64,000 bases of DNA from Protopterus annectens (Eukaryota > Chordata > Ceratodontiformes > Protopteridae). A program made the translations under genes and the position numbers. The notes under the pieces are model-generated. The model made no database searches. It was not told the origin of the DNA and worked only from the letters and a program-made list of their open reading frames with translations. The stretch spans positions 1,861,345,555 to 1,861,409,554 of the forward strand of contig NC_056729.1 in the NCBI RefSeq assembly GCF_019279795.1. The letters are read 5' to 3'. The first letter of the stretch is position 1. Each line of letters opens with the position of its first letter. This document shows positions 35,240-46,959 of the stretch, piece by piece.

Positions 35240-36273
35240 GCCAGGATAAACTATCCAAGAGGGTACAGGATATCATCATGGAAGCCCGGCGTCCTTCCAC
35301 AAGAAAAGCATATTCAGCAAAATGGAAAAGATTTCGTACCTGGAACACCACAAAGGGTCAAGGTCCGACAGTCATGAGCATTCCACATATTCTGGAATAC
35401 TTGGCTGAAATGCTTCATAATTGCCTTTCTTATTCCTCCATAAAAATTCATGCTTCAGCAATTTCAGCAGAGTACAACACTGATCCACCTGTATTCTCTC
35501 ATCCTCTACTAAGGCAGTTTCTAAGAGGGATAAAAAACATCAACCCTCCAAGGAATCCACCAGTGCCTATATGGGACCTTAACTTCATGCTGGAAAAATT
35601 AACTCTTCCTCCATTTGAACCAGCATCATCTTCAGAACTACAATTCCTATCTTGGAAGACTGCCTTCTTTCTGGCCATAACCTCAGCAAGAAGAGTATCT
35701 GAGTTACAGGCCCTCATGGCAGTACAGCCATTTCTCATTTTTCATCAGGGCAGAGTCTCTTTGAGAACCAATCCTTCATTCATGCCAAAGGTGGTATCCA
35801 GGGTTTCACTGAACCAAGCTATTCACCTGCCGACCTTCTTTCCAAATCCACAAAATAAAGGAGAGAAACTTCTGCATACTTTGGACATCCACAGACAGTT
35901 ACGCTACTACTTGGACAGAACTAAGACTTACAGAAAAACTGACCAACTCTTTGTAGCATATGCGGCTGGTGTACAAGGAAAAGCAATTTCCAAACAGACA
36001 ATTTCAAAATGGATAGGAAATTGCATTCGGTTCTGTTACTCCTTTCATGGAAAAGCTGTGCCAGCTAACATAAGGCCTCATTCTACCAGAGCAACAGCCA
36101 CCTCCACAGCCTTCTTAAGAGGGGTGGCTACAAAGGACATTTTAGAAGCTGCTACATGGAGCTCCGTGCATACATTTTCCAAACATTACAATTTGCCCTT
36201 ATATTCCAGATTCAGAGCAGGCTTTGCTAGTGCAGTCCTGCAGGGCATGTTAGCTACACAATCCTTTTCTTAG
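35240..36273 (+). pseudogene. Tyrosine recombinase region of DIRS element D
   Basis: 'RRPSTRKAYSAKWKRF', 'FFLAITSARRVSELQAL', 'DIHRQLRYYLDRTKTYRKTD', 'HSTRATATSTAFLRG' and 'AATWSSVHTFSKHYNLPLYS' cover the core-binding and catalytic domains. The ending at 36,273 is the same as in relatives (…AVLQGMLA…). It appears well preserved; it is listed as a fossil. Confidence 0.9.
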
Positions 36274-36307
36274 GTCCTACCTCCCCCAGCTTGGCTATGG
36301 TATTCTA

Positions 36308-36416
36308 CCCATATGTAAGGACTGCAGATGCATCCTTGAAGGACATAGTACAGTTTTGTACCTACCATAAATGTAGATGTCCGATAGGTATGCATCTGCA
36401 GTCAGGTTTTCCCTCC
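36308..36416 (+). repeat. Internal complementary region of element D
   Basis: cagatgcatccttgaaggac at is the complement of the left terminus. agtacagttttgtacctacc ataaatgtagatg is the complement of the right terminus. The meeting point ggacat|agtacag recurs in I and H. Confidence 0.9.
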
Positions 36417-36574
36417 CTCCTACCCCTCTGTGGTATACTATGGGTACATATCCCTCATTTTAGCTAGCTGGGGTTATCTTTTATGGTGTATTTGTTTTTT
36501 ATTGCTGTGCATGTTTGGAATTTTTTCATCTCTCCAAATTTAGCCTTACTTAGAGGGCAACTGGCATCTGGGGC

Positions 36575-36779
36575 AAGAAAAACTGAGGAAGATGGTGTCA
36601 GCTGACGCTTTTATATCCCAGGCGCTCTGACGTCAGGAAAGGGGCGACATCAGCCGACGCCGGACCCAGACTTTGGAACTGCCGATCAAGGGCTGCCTGA
36701 GGCAGGACAACCCATATGTAAGGACTGCAGATGCATACCTATCGGACATCTACATTTATGGTAGGTACAAAACTGTACT
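36575..36779 (+). repeat. Right inverted terminal repeat of element D
   Basis: Complement of 31,217-31,395 with a right-only end 'tctacatttatggtaggtac' aaaactgtact. It carries a mirror copy of the TATA-like box. Confidence 0.9.
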
Positions 36780-37140
36780 TTCTAAAGTCTTTATCCCACT
36801 TGGCTCTGCCTCCCTTACTCATAGCTCTCTGCTCCTCACTGTAAACCCCATATCTGATTTGCTGCCATGTAGGTGAGCAGCTTGATCTTGACTGCACTCA
36901 GTGTGTTCCGATTTCAGGACCTTTCTGTGGTGCTAGTTGTGAGGTTTTGCTGTTCCCTTACCCTCCTTTGTATTTTTTGTAGTTTTGTGTTATTCTTAGG
37001 TAGCTAGGTCAATATTTTTATTCTTACTCCTTGGACTTTCTGCCCTTTGGCTTCCTCATTGTCTTTTCCCCCTGGTTTAGTTAGTGGTTTGTGTTGTGTG
37101 TAGTAGTTTGCAGTTTGTTGGTCTAGGTATTTTTTTGTGA
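36780..37140 (+). other. Rest of left repeat and leader of DIRS copy E
   Basis: tctaaagtctttatcccact to ctcctcactg continues E's left repeat (complement near 42,480-42,530). 36,860-37,140 is T-rich leader without an open frame. Confidence 0.65.
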
Positions 37141-39400
37141 TTTGGACAAAATTTTTAAAAAGTGCATGCCCTGCGGGCACAAGTTACTTTCCCAGGATGC
37201 ACAGCTTAAGTGCATTTACTATTTCGGACCGGCGCATCAGGATTCAGAATGCTCCATTTATGAGGGATTTGTAACCAGAGCTATTGAGCATAGGCCCAAG
37301 TTAGTCCTCAAAAGGCTTCTCCCCTCTGGTCCCCCTTCTGGTTCTGGGGGAGCTTCTTCCTTGGCTCTGAAGACTGTGTCTGAGAAGTCTCAACAAAGGG
37401 ACTCCAGACCTTTCAAAAGGAATCACAAGAGACCCTCTTCATCTTCTGCTCCTGATCTTGCCACCTCTGGCTCACCAGACCCAGAGGTGCTCAGACTTTT
37501 GGGTCTCCTGGCTCCATCAGCACCAATGACTAGCAAGGCTCTATCTCAAAAGGTCCCTTTCAGGTAGAACAGTCCCCCACCCTCGCAGCTGAAGCAGTCG
37601 CTGGAGTCTTCCATGCCCCCATCCCAGTTCCAAGTTTCTCTGGCATTGGATCCAACATATGGGGTCTTTTTCAAAAAGATCTTCCAAGACCCTGAAAGGT
37701 GACATTATCCATCTGGTCATTGAGGTTTGCCGGCAGCATTAAAACTTCCAAATTGGAGTAACTAATGAGGTCCTTTTTGCAGACACAGATACAATTAGGG
37801 CTTAACCCTTCAGGTCTGGGTCTGGTACTTGAACCATCAGCTCCATCCTTTTTTGCTTTCTCCCTCAGCCCCTTCAGATCACAGGTCTTCTGGGCTGGCT
37901 GAATTTCCACCCTCTGGGTTGGATCAGACACCTTGACTGTTTTTGGTTTTGACCTTTTCCTTGGTTGCTTTGACCATTTTAAGGCCGTCGGGACCTCAGA
38001 GCCATGGCGTCGAAGCAGGATTTTCCAGGTCAAGGTCAGTGGCTCCTGTTTTGGGATTGTTGCTTCCACTCAGTGCTTTGGCTTTGCACAGCTCGGCACT
38101 GATCTCAGCATCAGGGCTAGGTACGGCTTCCGTAGTTCCTGTGTGGTCTCTGGTACCTTCAGGTTCTGGGACCCTAGGACTCAAGAGGCCAGTTTCTGCC
38201 TTGGCCTTTGACATTGTAGAGAGGACCAGATTTCCCTGGCCAGTGTCCCTTCCTCCTTTTCATCAGTGCATGTGTCCAGTCATCAGCCTGCTCCTGAACA
38301 GCTTATGTTGGTGAGCCTCCAGTGTGCCCCTGTGGCGGCACTCCACAACTCTTCCCCCTCCTCCCCAGCCTTGTTGGAATGGGAAGTTTCAGGATAGAGG
38401 CAGTATAATAGGGAACATCGCGACTCCCGTGGAGGAGTCTATCAGCAAGGATATTGCCCTTGAGGATGGATAGGGATCCACTAAGTCTCTGCGGGATGAT
38501 GCCGCCTTCAATGACTTATTGGAATTACTTCACTAGTGAGGAGGCTTGACCACCGAAACATCCTCTGTGAAGGAGTCAGTATTTCTGGTGGCCTTCAGTA
38601 TTGTCCTGTCCATGCCTTGGCTGGTTCCCCCTCTAGATGCTCTTATGGACCTGGTGTCCCAGGGGATGGGGAAGGAATCCAACACAGTGGAGAATGTCTG
38701 AAAAATCTGGATAAGTTTCTTGCCCCCCCGGACAGGCTGCATTGGAGTAATGGTCTGGTGTTGATGTTATGGTGGTGGCAGCCACTATGGAGGATGAAGA
38801 GAGCTCTTCTGTTCACCCCAGAACAGGGAGTCTCTGGCGTTGGATCATTTAGGGAAGCACTCCTATGCCTCAGCAACTTTTGCTCTGAGAGCTCTTAATT
38901 ACCTTTCACACTTGAGTAGACTTCAAGGCTTAGTGTCTGAAGTGTCAAGAACTCTACTAGTTGTCTACCCTGAATTCCATCGTCAGTGCTTCTCTGAGGC
39001 TTATCTCAAATGACTCAGGTGGCTGTCTTAGGTATTGCCATGCAGCGCCGCACTTGGATGCATTTGTATAACTTTGTGAACTGTTTCAAGGTGTCCTTTG
39101 TGAAGGCCCCTTTTGATGGGTTCTCCTTGTTTTGGCCAAATTAAAGATACTCTGACAAGGAGTGAACAGGACTGGAAGACACTGTCCTCTGTAGGAGTTC
39201 ACTTTACTATCCCCCAGCAGACCTTTTTGAATAATTAGGAGGATAAGCATCTCTTCTTCAGAAAGTCGCAGCATTCTTCCCAGGACACTCCATCAGAGGG
39301 TTTCTCCTGAGGACAAGGGGTGTCCTAATGGATGCCACCCAGTGGGCAGGGGCGGTCCTCAGAATCAAGGGTTCTGTGTGGCTTTCTGTGGCAGACCTTT
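37141..39400 (+). pseudogene. gag-like region of old DIRS copy E
   Basis: Cys-rich head 'CMPCGHKLLSQDAQLKC' near 37,165, then Ser/Pro-rich sequence. A late core lies near 38,755-39,130 ('VMVVAATMEDE'-like, 'HTWMHLYNFVNCFKVSFVKAPFDG'-like) that parallels gag of A at about 3,080-3,500. Many breaks. Confidence 0.7.
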
Positions 39401-39429
39401 TCTGGGGCCCCGAAGGGTTGCCCAACTGC

Positions 39430-41000
39430 TCTTCTCTGGAGGCAGTTGGGGTCATCTGGCTGTCCACCCAAAAGCTTGGGAGGCCATCATCTCAGACACA
39501 TGGGTGCTGAGCACCATACCTAGAGGTTACTGCATTCCATTTTTAGAAGTTCCAAATTTTCACCAAAAACATCTTCCAGATGATCTGTCTCATCAAAGAT
39601 GATATGCAGCTGTAAAGATATACAAGCTGCTTGTAAATCAAGTCATTCAGGAGGCCCCACCAGACCAAAAAGGATCTGGGGTCTATTTCAGGTTCTTTTT
39701 GTTCCCAAAAAAAAGGACCTCAGACCACTTTTGGTTTGAAGCAAACTAAATAAGTTCATCAAACAGACCAAGTTTTGCATGGTCACTGTGCAGTTTATCA
39801 TACCTCTTCTGAGGAAGGATGATTGAATGTGTTCGAAAGACCTGAAAGACGTCTGTCGTCATCAAGATAGACAAGGCATTCCAAGAGGTTTCTTCATTTC
39901 CAGTAAGGGCCAATCATTTAGTTCAGACCCCTACTGTTTGGTTTCACCACAGCCCCTCAGGTGTTCACCAAGTGCATGCCAGTGGTCGCAGCCTGGCTTC
40001 GACTGCAGAAATTCCAAGTCTTTCCATATCTGGATGATTAGCTCCTCACTGCCCCTCACAAGAGCATCACTGATCACAGCCAGGGATTCCTTAATCCAGC
40101 ACTGTGACAGTTTTGGCATCATAATCAGTTATCCAGAATTGATCCCCCAGCCTGTAAAAATTTTAGAATTCATAGGGTGTCACTTGGACACTGTCAACCA
40201 AATCACCAGGCTTCCAATTTCCAGAGTTCTCAGCCTTCAGGCTCAGGCCTTAGTAGTGCTTGGAACTTTGTAGCCTCTGACACACACAGTTTTAAAACTT
40301 CTGGGTCATATGGCAGAGTGTATAGGGTTGGTTCCTTTTGCCAGATATCACATGTTGTGCAATGGACTGTAACAATTTGGTAGTCCTTCTTTACTCATCC
40401 TTTGGATTTTCTCATATGATTAACAAAGGTATATCTTGACCAAATTCATTAGTGGTTGCAGTCTCCCTTGCTAACTGTCACTATGGATGCCTCCCAACTG
40501 GGGTGGGACACTTCAAAGGGAAGATGGTTCAAGGGTCTGGGTCATCTGCAGAGGCCCATATTCACATCAGTATTCTGGAGATTAGAGCGGTCCTTCTTGC
40601 CTTGCAGGCTTTATAGGATGACCTTCCCAGAAGTATGATTGCAATACTGACAGACAATATATCTGTTATCTGGTATTTCAATAAATGGGGACTTATTCTT
40701 ATCCTGTTTGTGAGGAGGCCATGAGGTTTGGCAGAGGGTGATATCTTCTCAGCATTTTCTAGTGGCAGTGCACATCTGGGGAAATACAACATTCTGGCTG
40801 ACAGCCGCAGTGGAAGAGTTCTTTTGCCTCATGAGTGGTGCCTAAATCCAAAAGCAGCAACTCAGATTTTTTGGCATTGTGACACTCCATATTGCAGGTT
40901 GTTTGTCTCCCCATCCAACACCAAATGCAGCAGTTATTATGCCATCGTTCCCCCTGAGACAATCCCCCAGGGATGCTCTGGTGCTTGATTGGCACCTGGG
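39430..41000 (+). pseudogene. RT-RNase H region of old DIRS copy E
   Basis: 'LEAVGVIWLSTQKLG' opens the region as in A. 'GSGVYFRFFLF', 'FHHSPSGVHQVHA'-type decay of the LPFG block and 'VFPYLDD'-like 'SFHIWMIS' near 40,020 follow. Then come 'FIGCHLDTVNQITRLPISRV' near 40,170, 'TMDASQLGW' near 40,480 and 'CRLFVSPSNTKCSSYYAI' near 40,900. Many breaks. Confidence 0.75.
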
Positions 41001-41149
41001 GCTTATTTACACTTATCCCCCAGTTTCCTTGATGATGGCCTCTTTAGAAAGCAGGCTGTTGCAGAGCTACAGTGATCCTCTAACCCACCTTTGGCCTTGT
41101 CAGGTGTGGTTTCCCTTCCTGTGACCATTTCTGAAGTACTCCCTTTGTG

Positions 41150-41713
41150 TATTGGATCCCATTCTGGATCTCATTTCTTATCCAACAGATCTGGATTTCC
41201 CCAGCCTTCAGTCCCTCAAGTTAAACACAAGGTTCCTCCAGTTCCCATTACTGCCAGAAATCCCAAGCTTTCACAGGCTGCTGTTCATATATTATCTCAA
41301 AAGCAAGCTACTAGGAAGGTGCATTCCCGTAAATGGAAGAGGTCCTTTATGTGGACAGAATCTAGAAGGCTGAATCCTGTCTCTGTGCCTGTGGAATCTT
41401 AGATTTTTCTCACTGAATTATTTCAGTCAGATTCCAGTTTTTCTATGATTAAAGTGCAATTGGTGGCTATTTCTAATTGTCATATTGGCAAGGATGATGT
41501 GCCTGTGGCCTCATTCAAGATTTCCGAAGTGTTCCTGAAGGGTGCCTTTTTACTAAATCATCTAGTATAGAATTCTGTCCCTTCTTTGGCTTTACCGTTT
41601 ATTTTGCAAGTTCTTGTAGGCCCTCCATTTCAATCTTCAGCTACTTCTGACCTGAAGCTTTTATCTTGGAAAATATTTTTTGTTGGCATTTTCTTCTGCA
41701 AGGAGGGTTTTGG
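41150..41713 (+). pseudogene. Recombinase start of old DIRS copy E
   Basis: 'KQATRKVHSRKWKRSF' near 41,300 and 'SDLKLLSWKIFF..FSSARRVLELQ' near 41,650-41,715 are recombinase landmarks. Exactly after the 'RRVxELQ' helix the 36-bp minisatellite begins. Many breaks. Confidence 0.75.
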
Positions 41714-42175
41714 AGTTGCAAGTTCCTGGTCCTTCACCTCCTTATTTGGTGCTGCAAGCTCGTGGTCCTTCACCTCCTTATTTGCTGCTGCAAGCTCCTG
41801 GTCCTTCACCTCCTTATTTGGTGCTACAAGCTCCTGATCCTTCACCTCCTTATTTGGTGCTGCAAGCTCCTGATCCTTCACCTCCTTATTTGGTGCTGCA
41901 AGCTCCTGGTCCTTCACCTCCTTATTTGGTGCTGCAAGCTCCTGGTCCTTCACCTCCTTATTTGGTGCTGCAAGCTCCTGATCCTTCACCTCCTTATTTG
42001 GTGCTGCAAGCTCCTGATCCTTCACCTCCTTATTTGGTGCTGCAAGCTCCTGATCCTTCACCTCCTTATTTGGTGCTGCAAACTCCTGGTCCTTCACCTC
42101 CTTATTTGGTGCTGCAAGCTCCTGGTCCTTCACCTCCTTATTTGGTGCTGCAAGCTCCTGGCCCTTCACCTCCTG
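41714..42175. repeat. 36-bp minisatellite in the recombinase of DIRS copy E
   Basis: About 12.8 units of 'ttgcaagctcctggtcctt' + cacctccttatttggtgc (36 bp). In the recombinase frame each unit reads Q-A-P-G/D-P-S-P-P-Y-L-V-L, which is the stretch after 'RRVSELQAL' in intact relatives (compare 'ALSCRPPYLLFH' in B). Units differ mainly at ctggt/ctgat. Open frames through it are by-products. Confidence 0.95.
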
Positions 42176-42622
42176 TCCCAAAGGTTGAAGCCAGATGGAG
42201 CAGACATTGGATACAAAAGTCATGTACTTACCATAATGATAGATCCTCTTTGTCTGTCTTTCCTTGTCTGGTTCAGCCTTCCCATCCTCCTACCCCCGCC
42301 TTTTGTTGACAGTAAGTCTTACCCCCTGAGATGAATGCACATCGGAGGTTATTTGTTTCCTGTTTCCGGAGACCTGCATCCTTCTTGGTTTTTAGAATCT
42401 GTTTTTAGTGTACATTTCCAGAATTGTATGTATTGGAAGGGTTTTCATGAGGCAAATTCAAATTGGGATTAGAGTGAGGAGCGGATTTTATGGGCAAGGG
42501 CAGCAGAGCCCAGTGGGCTAAAGACTTTAGAATTGGCAGGTGTCTGATCTGAAGACCCACAGGTTGAACCAGAAGGCGACAGACAGCACGGATCTATCAT
42601 TATGGTAAGTACATAACTTAAA
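42176..42622 (+). mobile_element. Right end of old DIRS copy E
   Basis: After the array the recombinase C-terminus is absent. 42,190-42,280 looks like an internal complementary region ('gtacttaccataatgatag'), and 42,470-42,615 is the right terminal repeat, ending 'atctatcattatggtaagta'. The left-half complement matches E's left repeat at about 31,160-31,190. Confidence 0.65.
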
Positions 42623-43450
42623 TTTTTATTTCAAGCCTTAACTAAGTCCCCACTGAACATGTGGCTACAGTAGAACTCAAATTTCTTTCTTGGAAAACAT
42701 CTTTTATGGTGGCAGTTACCTCAGATCTTCACGCCATGTTATGTAAACCTCTATATTTGGTGTTTCACAAAGATAGGGTTTCTCTTTGGACCTGTCCTAA
42801 TTTTCTCCCCAAGGTTGTTTGACTCTGCCTTGAATTAAGTTAGTAATTTATTGGTCTTCTTGACTAATTTTCAAAATGAGGGGAATTTACTTTACACTTA
42901 CTGTATGTTATTACTACTATGATTGGATTTGCTTTATGCCAACCAACTTTTTCTTTTCTTTTCTAAAGCTAAATTGGGAAGATAGTGCTTCCAAGGTCAC
43001 CATATCCAGTTTATAAAGGCAATTGTCTCACTCACAAACTCAAAGCCAACTCTACAGGGGTAGTCGCAACTTCCAAAGCATTCTTTTCTAAAATTCCTAT
43101 TGATGATAATTGTGCTGTGGCCACTTGGTCCACAATGCGCATGTTTCCCAGTACAAACTGAACTTGCAATCTAAGTCCTGGGCTTTGTCTTCCATTTGTC
43201 TATCTCAACTTTCCTTCAATCCATCCCCCTGCCAAATTATCATCTTGAGCTCTCTGACCATTCTGGACCTGGATAGAGCCTTGTCTTAGTTGGTGTTTGA
43301 TATATTTTTGTTAGGGTGACAAAAGTAGGGCGTAAGTCGACCTGAGGAGCTATCAGGGCAGAGGAGGATTTTGGGTAGAGGGGAGGAGCCCAAGTCTTGG
43401 ATCCAAAGGTCTGAATGCTGCCTGCTTCAGATACAGTGTACCCAACAGTT
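42623..43450 (+). mobile_element. Old DIRS remnant F: recombinase end and right end
   Basis: 'FLSWKTSFMVAVTS' near 42,690, 'LYLVFHKDRVSLW' near 42,755 and an 'AHSTR'-region remnant near 43,040-43,060 are followed by 'AVATWSTMR' near 43,125. A decayed terminal repeat (agcccaagtcttggatccaa) reaches about 43,450. F may be the far side of copy G, with C and E nested between; that is inference only. Many breaks. Confidence 0.6.
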
Positions 43451-43492
43451 GGGATGGATGGTAGAGTGCAACATTGCTCTAGTATTAATTAC

Positions 43493-44345
43493 ATAATTTT
43501 CATTTATGGTCTAGAGTTTTTTTTGTTTGTTTTAAGTAAATTAGTAATGACCAGCAATTGTCAAACCATGTATGCATATATGTATAAGTTCTTTGGTAAT
43601 TACTAGGTTATCAGCCTAAGAACCATTTTAAGCCTAGCCAAGCTTGTCCCAGATTTATGAAAATATTGCTGATGTGTCTAAACCCCAATAGATTTTACAT
43701 TACTATACAGGGTTGTACACATCAAGCATTCACAGGCTGTCCTTGACCATTATGGACATACGTGCCAGACCAGGGATAAATTTGCAACTTCCCATCCATT
43801 GGTCCAAGTTATGGTTGAATATGGGTAAGGATGAGTTTTGTTGTATGTGGATGGGATGTGTGTACCAAAGATGGGTTAGTCTTTGAGGCACATCCTGTGC
43901 CTACAGCATGTCCTGTTTTTGTTGCAGACTAGGTATTGGTCCATACAATTGGTATTTCTGATGCTGTCTGATTTGTGGATGAGCAACAAATCCATCAATA
44001 TGGGTTCAGAGGATATATTGTAGGCTAAGCACAGATCACAGAGCAGCAGTCTGTAGGAGATAATACAGGGATAGGGCTTGAGACGTACATGTGTCTCCAG
44101 CATGTCCTGTTTGTGTCACAGACTAGGTGTAGGTCCTTAGAATGGGTATTTCTGATGATATCTGATTTGTGGATGAACAACAAATCCATCAGTGTGGGTT
44201 CAGAGGATGTATTGTAGGCTAAGTACAGATCACAGAGCAGCAGTCTGTAGGAGGCAGTATACAGGGATAGGGCTTGAGACATCTGAATAGGATTTTACTG
44301 CCTGTATTCTTGTGAGGAAAGGTGTTTCAAGTGCCTGGATAGGTA
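43493..44345 (-). mobile_element. Old CR1/L2-like LINE 3' fragment with internal duplication
   Basis: Minus-strand C-terminal LINE sequence: 'YRLLLCDLCLAYNISSEP' and 'TCCRHR', the decayed form of 'YRLLRGDLWLTYKAM..' and 'TCWRDRF'. The block is duplicated in tandem with a 194-base period (43,905 and 44,099). The tail near 43,610-43,660 (ggcttaaaatggttcttagg on the minus strand) resembles the family 3' tail. Multiple frameshifts; much older than the copy at 11.7 kb. Confidence 0.7.
43905..44285. repeat. 194-bp tandem duplication within LINE fragment
   Basis: agcatgtcctgt...gggatagggcttgagac occurs twice, offset by 194 bases and about 88-90% identical by eye. Confidence 0.9.
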
Positions 44346-44732
44346 CATACCTGTATACAATTCTATATATTGTATTTAATATGTTTATATTAATATATGC
44401 ATATATAACTTTATTTATACGAGGAGGAAAGGATATCTACTATGTACCTAGGTTATGGAGGGGCTGGTCAGAAGTTTAAGAGACTGAAATAGGAATTTGC
44501 TAGGTAAGAATGGTGAGTGGCTGATTTATAGCATAATATGGAAGGGATTAGTTGTGTGAAGAATAGAAATGAAACCATGGAGAGAGTAAAGAGATCAAAC
44601 TACAAGGCAGAAAAGTTTAATGTAGGCTAGTAAACGTGAGTAATTTATTAGAGTGGTCAGTGAGTCAAAATTAGTACTTGGGAAGGTTTGAGTGCCAGAA
44701 TAATTAGTCAACAGCACACTTAATATGGGGTA
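44346..44732. other. Unassigned sequence
   Basis: AT-rich sequence with no open frame or repeat relation that I can recognise, between the LINE fragment and the left end of DIRS copy H. Confidence 0.6.
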
Positions 44733-45149
44733 GATGACCTTAAATTCACTGCTTCAGTATTAATTACATATGGGATTCCCTCCCATGGAACCTGACGTCC
44801 AGGCAGTATACCAAAGCCTACTGTTGCTCGAAGATATGCTGAATGTCACCCTTAACGCTTCACGAATAGTCTAGGGCATAAAGGTGATATCTAGGCATAC
44901 CATCCTGAGAACTTCTTTGTCGGCAGTCTGAATACTTCTTCCGACTGTCAGTCTGTTTGTCTATGTCCATTTTCTGCCAGTTTGAACGTACTTTCTTTCT
45001 CTGGTTATTACCTACATCTTCTTTGCTGAAGTCCTAGCCATTGCAGAAAAATACCCCATTGGGGTTTTGTTTTTTCTTGGCATTTTTGTTGCTGCGTGGG
45101 GTTAGTCTTATCCAGGAAGGATAAATACCAGTGAAGAAGACAGATTTCC

Positions 45150-46940
45150 CCATAAAGACCACCATGGTAAGTGTTTTTTTTTGCCTAGGAGCTTCTCACA
45201 ACCATCCGACCTATCCTGTTTGCCGGGGTTTTGTTCCCAAACCCTTCACTATTAGGTTTTCTTCCCTTTCTTTGTATCTTGAGAACCAGCGCCTTAAGCT
45301 TCTCACTACAGTGGAAGGAATTCCCACCCTGAGCGACAGCCGTTAGGGAAGAAGAAGGTGAAAAAGGTAAGACCATAATCTTTTGCTGTCCATTCTCTGC
45401 CAGGTGTTTCTCCCAAGGTCAGTAAGAACCCAGAGGCTCGTCTGGCTGTGCTCTTGGATTCCACTGCCATGACTGGGTTGGAGGCCGATGAGGATCTGGC
45501 TGACAGCAAGTCTGACGAGGCTTTTCAAGCATCCATTTTGGACATTCAGGGGAACCACAGTTGATTATTTTCGAGGGGCCCAAGGGGGTTCTGCAGATGT
45601 TAGTTAGGGAAGAAGTTCCTACTATGGTTATTGAATGCCATCTTGTGTCAGAACCTTCTAAGTTTTATAGGGCATACGTTCCCTTAAAGAAGAAACAACA
45701 AACTAATCATGTTTCTTCTGCTCTTAGGGATCCACAACATGAGTGGCAGCAGGCCTTTACTCAGGGCTTGTTTAATGTTTTAATGACATTAAAACCTCCT
45801 TAGATAGTTTCTGTTCCTGCTCCTCCTTGGTCCTCTACTCCCCCTAAAAGGCCTGGAGAACAGGATTCTTCTGAGGCAGAGTCTGATTCTAATGAGGAAT
45901 CCCTGGCTTATTCTACTCAAATTCCTTTTCCTTTGGACTATGGGTCAGAGGAGGGGGAGGAATCTAATAGTCCTGATACTACTTTTGAAGAAATTTCCTT
46001 TGGGGAGACAACCTGTAGGATGATGGAATTTTTTTAAGTGGGATTGTGCTCAGGTCTCTGATATCCATAAGAGGTACTATGTGTTGCTGCAAATGGAACC
46101 CTAAAACTGCTGGTATTCCTACTGTTTTGGCTGCTTTGGTGGATGCTTTCCCAATGCCTCTAAAGCACCTGATTCTCGGCTTCCTGCTCCCAAGAAGCCT
46201 GATAGGTTTTATAGGGTGCCTGAGGATTGTAACTTTTGTACCAATGTCCTGCTGCTGACCCCTGTGTGGTATCTGTAGCTTCTGACAAGCCATCTCAGTT
46301 GCTTCCTTCACCCAAGTTACTGCCTTCTGACAAGCACAGCAGAACCATGGAAAGACTGGGTAAGAAGGTTTACACTTCTGCTACTGTATGTTTTAGGGCT
46401 GTTAATTATCAGACCCATATGTCTAGGTATGTGTTAGCTCTTCTTCCTCAGGCCTGTCAGCTTATTTCTGATCTTCCAGACTTGGAGGGTAACTCTTCTG
46501 CTCTTTCCTTACTAGGGACATACTCTCAAGTGGTTCATCATTCTATCAAGTGTAGTTATGATACAGCAGATGCCTCTTCTAGGGCTGCTGCCTTTGGTTC
46601 AGTGATGAGGAGGTATTCTTGGCTTAGGCTTCAACCTTTACCTGATGATATTAAGGCTAAATTGATGAATGCTCCTCTGGATAATAAACTTGGAAGCAGT
46701 TGCCGGTTTAAGTCCCTTCAGGACAAGGGGAAGGCCTTACAGAAGCTTAAAAATGTCTTTGTTTCTTCTGTGCCTAAATTTCAGAGAAACTGACAGCCAT
46801 TGTTTGTAGGCAATCTCGCCCCCCTACTAAAAGTAAAAAGAGTGGCAAGCGGGCTCCTCCTGCTAAAGCCCCTCAGACTTCAGAGATTCAGAAGCCTTTC
46901 CTTCCTGATAAACCAGGTGCTGTATGACTATCTGTCTCTT
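45150..46940 (+). pseudogene. gag-like region of DIRS copy H
   Basis: A decayed Cys-rich head ('FFCLGASHNHPTYPVCRGF') comes first. An acidic 'SEAESDSNEESLAYS' block lies near 45,875, and the core 'RTMERLGKKVYTSATVCFRAVNYQTHM' near 46,345-46,420 (quoted in part). 'SSRAAAFGSVMRRYSWLRL' near 46,580 closes it. Order as in D and I. Broken. Confidence 0.78.
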
Positions 46941-46959
46941 CAGCCACATTCACCTTTCT

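Larger units (their letters stand above)
31217..36779 (+). mobile_element. DIRS-type retrotransposon, element D (youngest looking)
   Basis: 5.56-kb element with both terminal repeats (about 93-95% identical by eye), gag, RT-RNase H, recombinase and an internal complementary region. The coding regions are the best preserved in the window, with only a few breaks. The left terminus (atgtccttcaaggatgc) and right terminus (...acaaaactgtact) are fixed by the junction ggacat|agtacag in the internal complementary region. The flanks ...ctagccag and ttctaaag are continuous sequence of E's left repeat, with no target duplication. Its relatives in the window are I and H. Confidence 0.92.
31146..42622 (+). 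mobile_element. Old DIRS copy E, split by young element D
   Basis: The left terminal repeat is 31,146-31,216 plus 36,780-36,860. Read across D it mirrors the right end at 42,480-42,600: tctggttcaacctgtgg, tctaaagtctttatcccact and ctcctcact all have complements there. gag (37,141-39,400), RT-RNase H (39,430-41,000), recombinase (41,150-41,710), a 36-bp minisatellite and a right end follow. The element is old with tens of breaks. The right-end block 'atctatcattatggtaagta' resembles that of copy C. Confidence 0.78.

Noticed and set aside
33085-36273. Very long open frame in element D as a working polyprotein gene
   Set aside because: It crosses regions where the RNase H domain is coded in an overlapping frame, as known for DIRS elements. 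It is a part of a fossil element, not a host gene.
41666-42334. Proline-rich open frames of about 200 codons on plus and minus strand
   Set aside because: They are by-products of the 36-bp tandem array.
7225-43450. LTR retrovirus or Gypsy element
   Set aside because: No long direct terminal repeats, protease or DDE integrase were seen. RT and recombinase motifs are of DIRS type.
43478-44770. agtattaattacata at 43,478 and 44,756 as a LINE target duplication
   Set aside because: The second copy is part of the left terminal repeat of DIRS copy H, so the match is not a simple TSD. The LINE also ends well before it.
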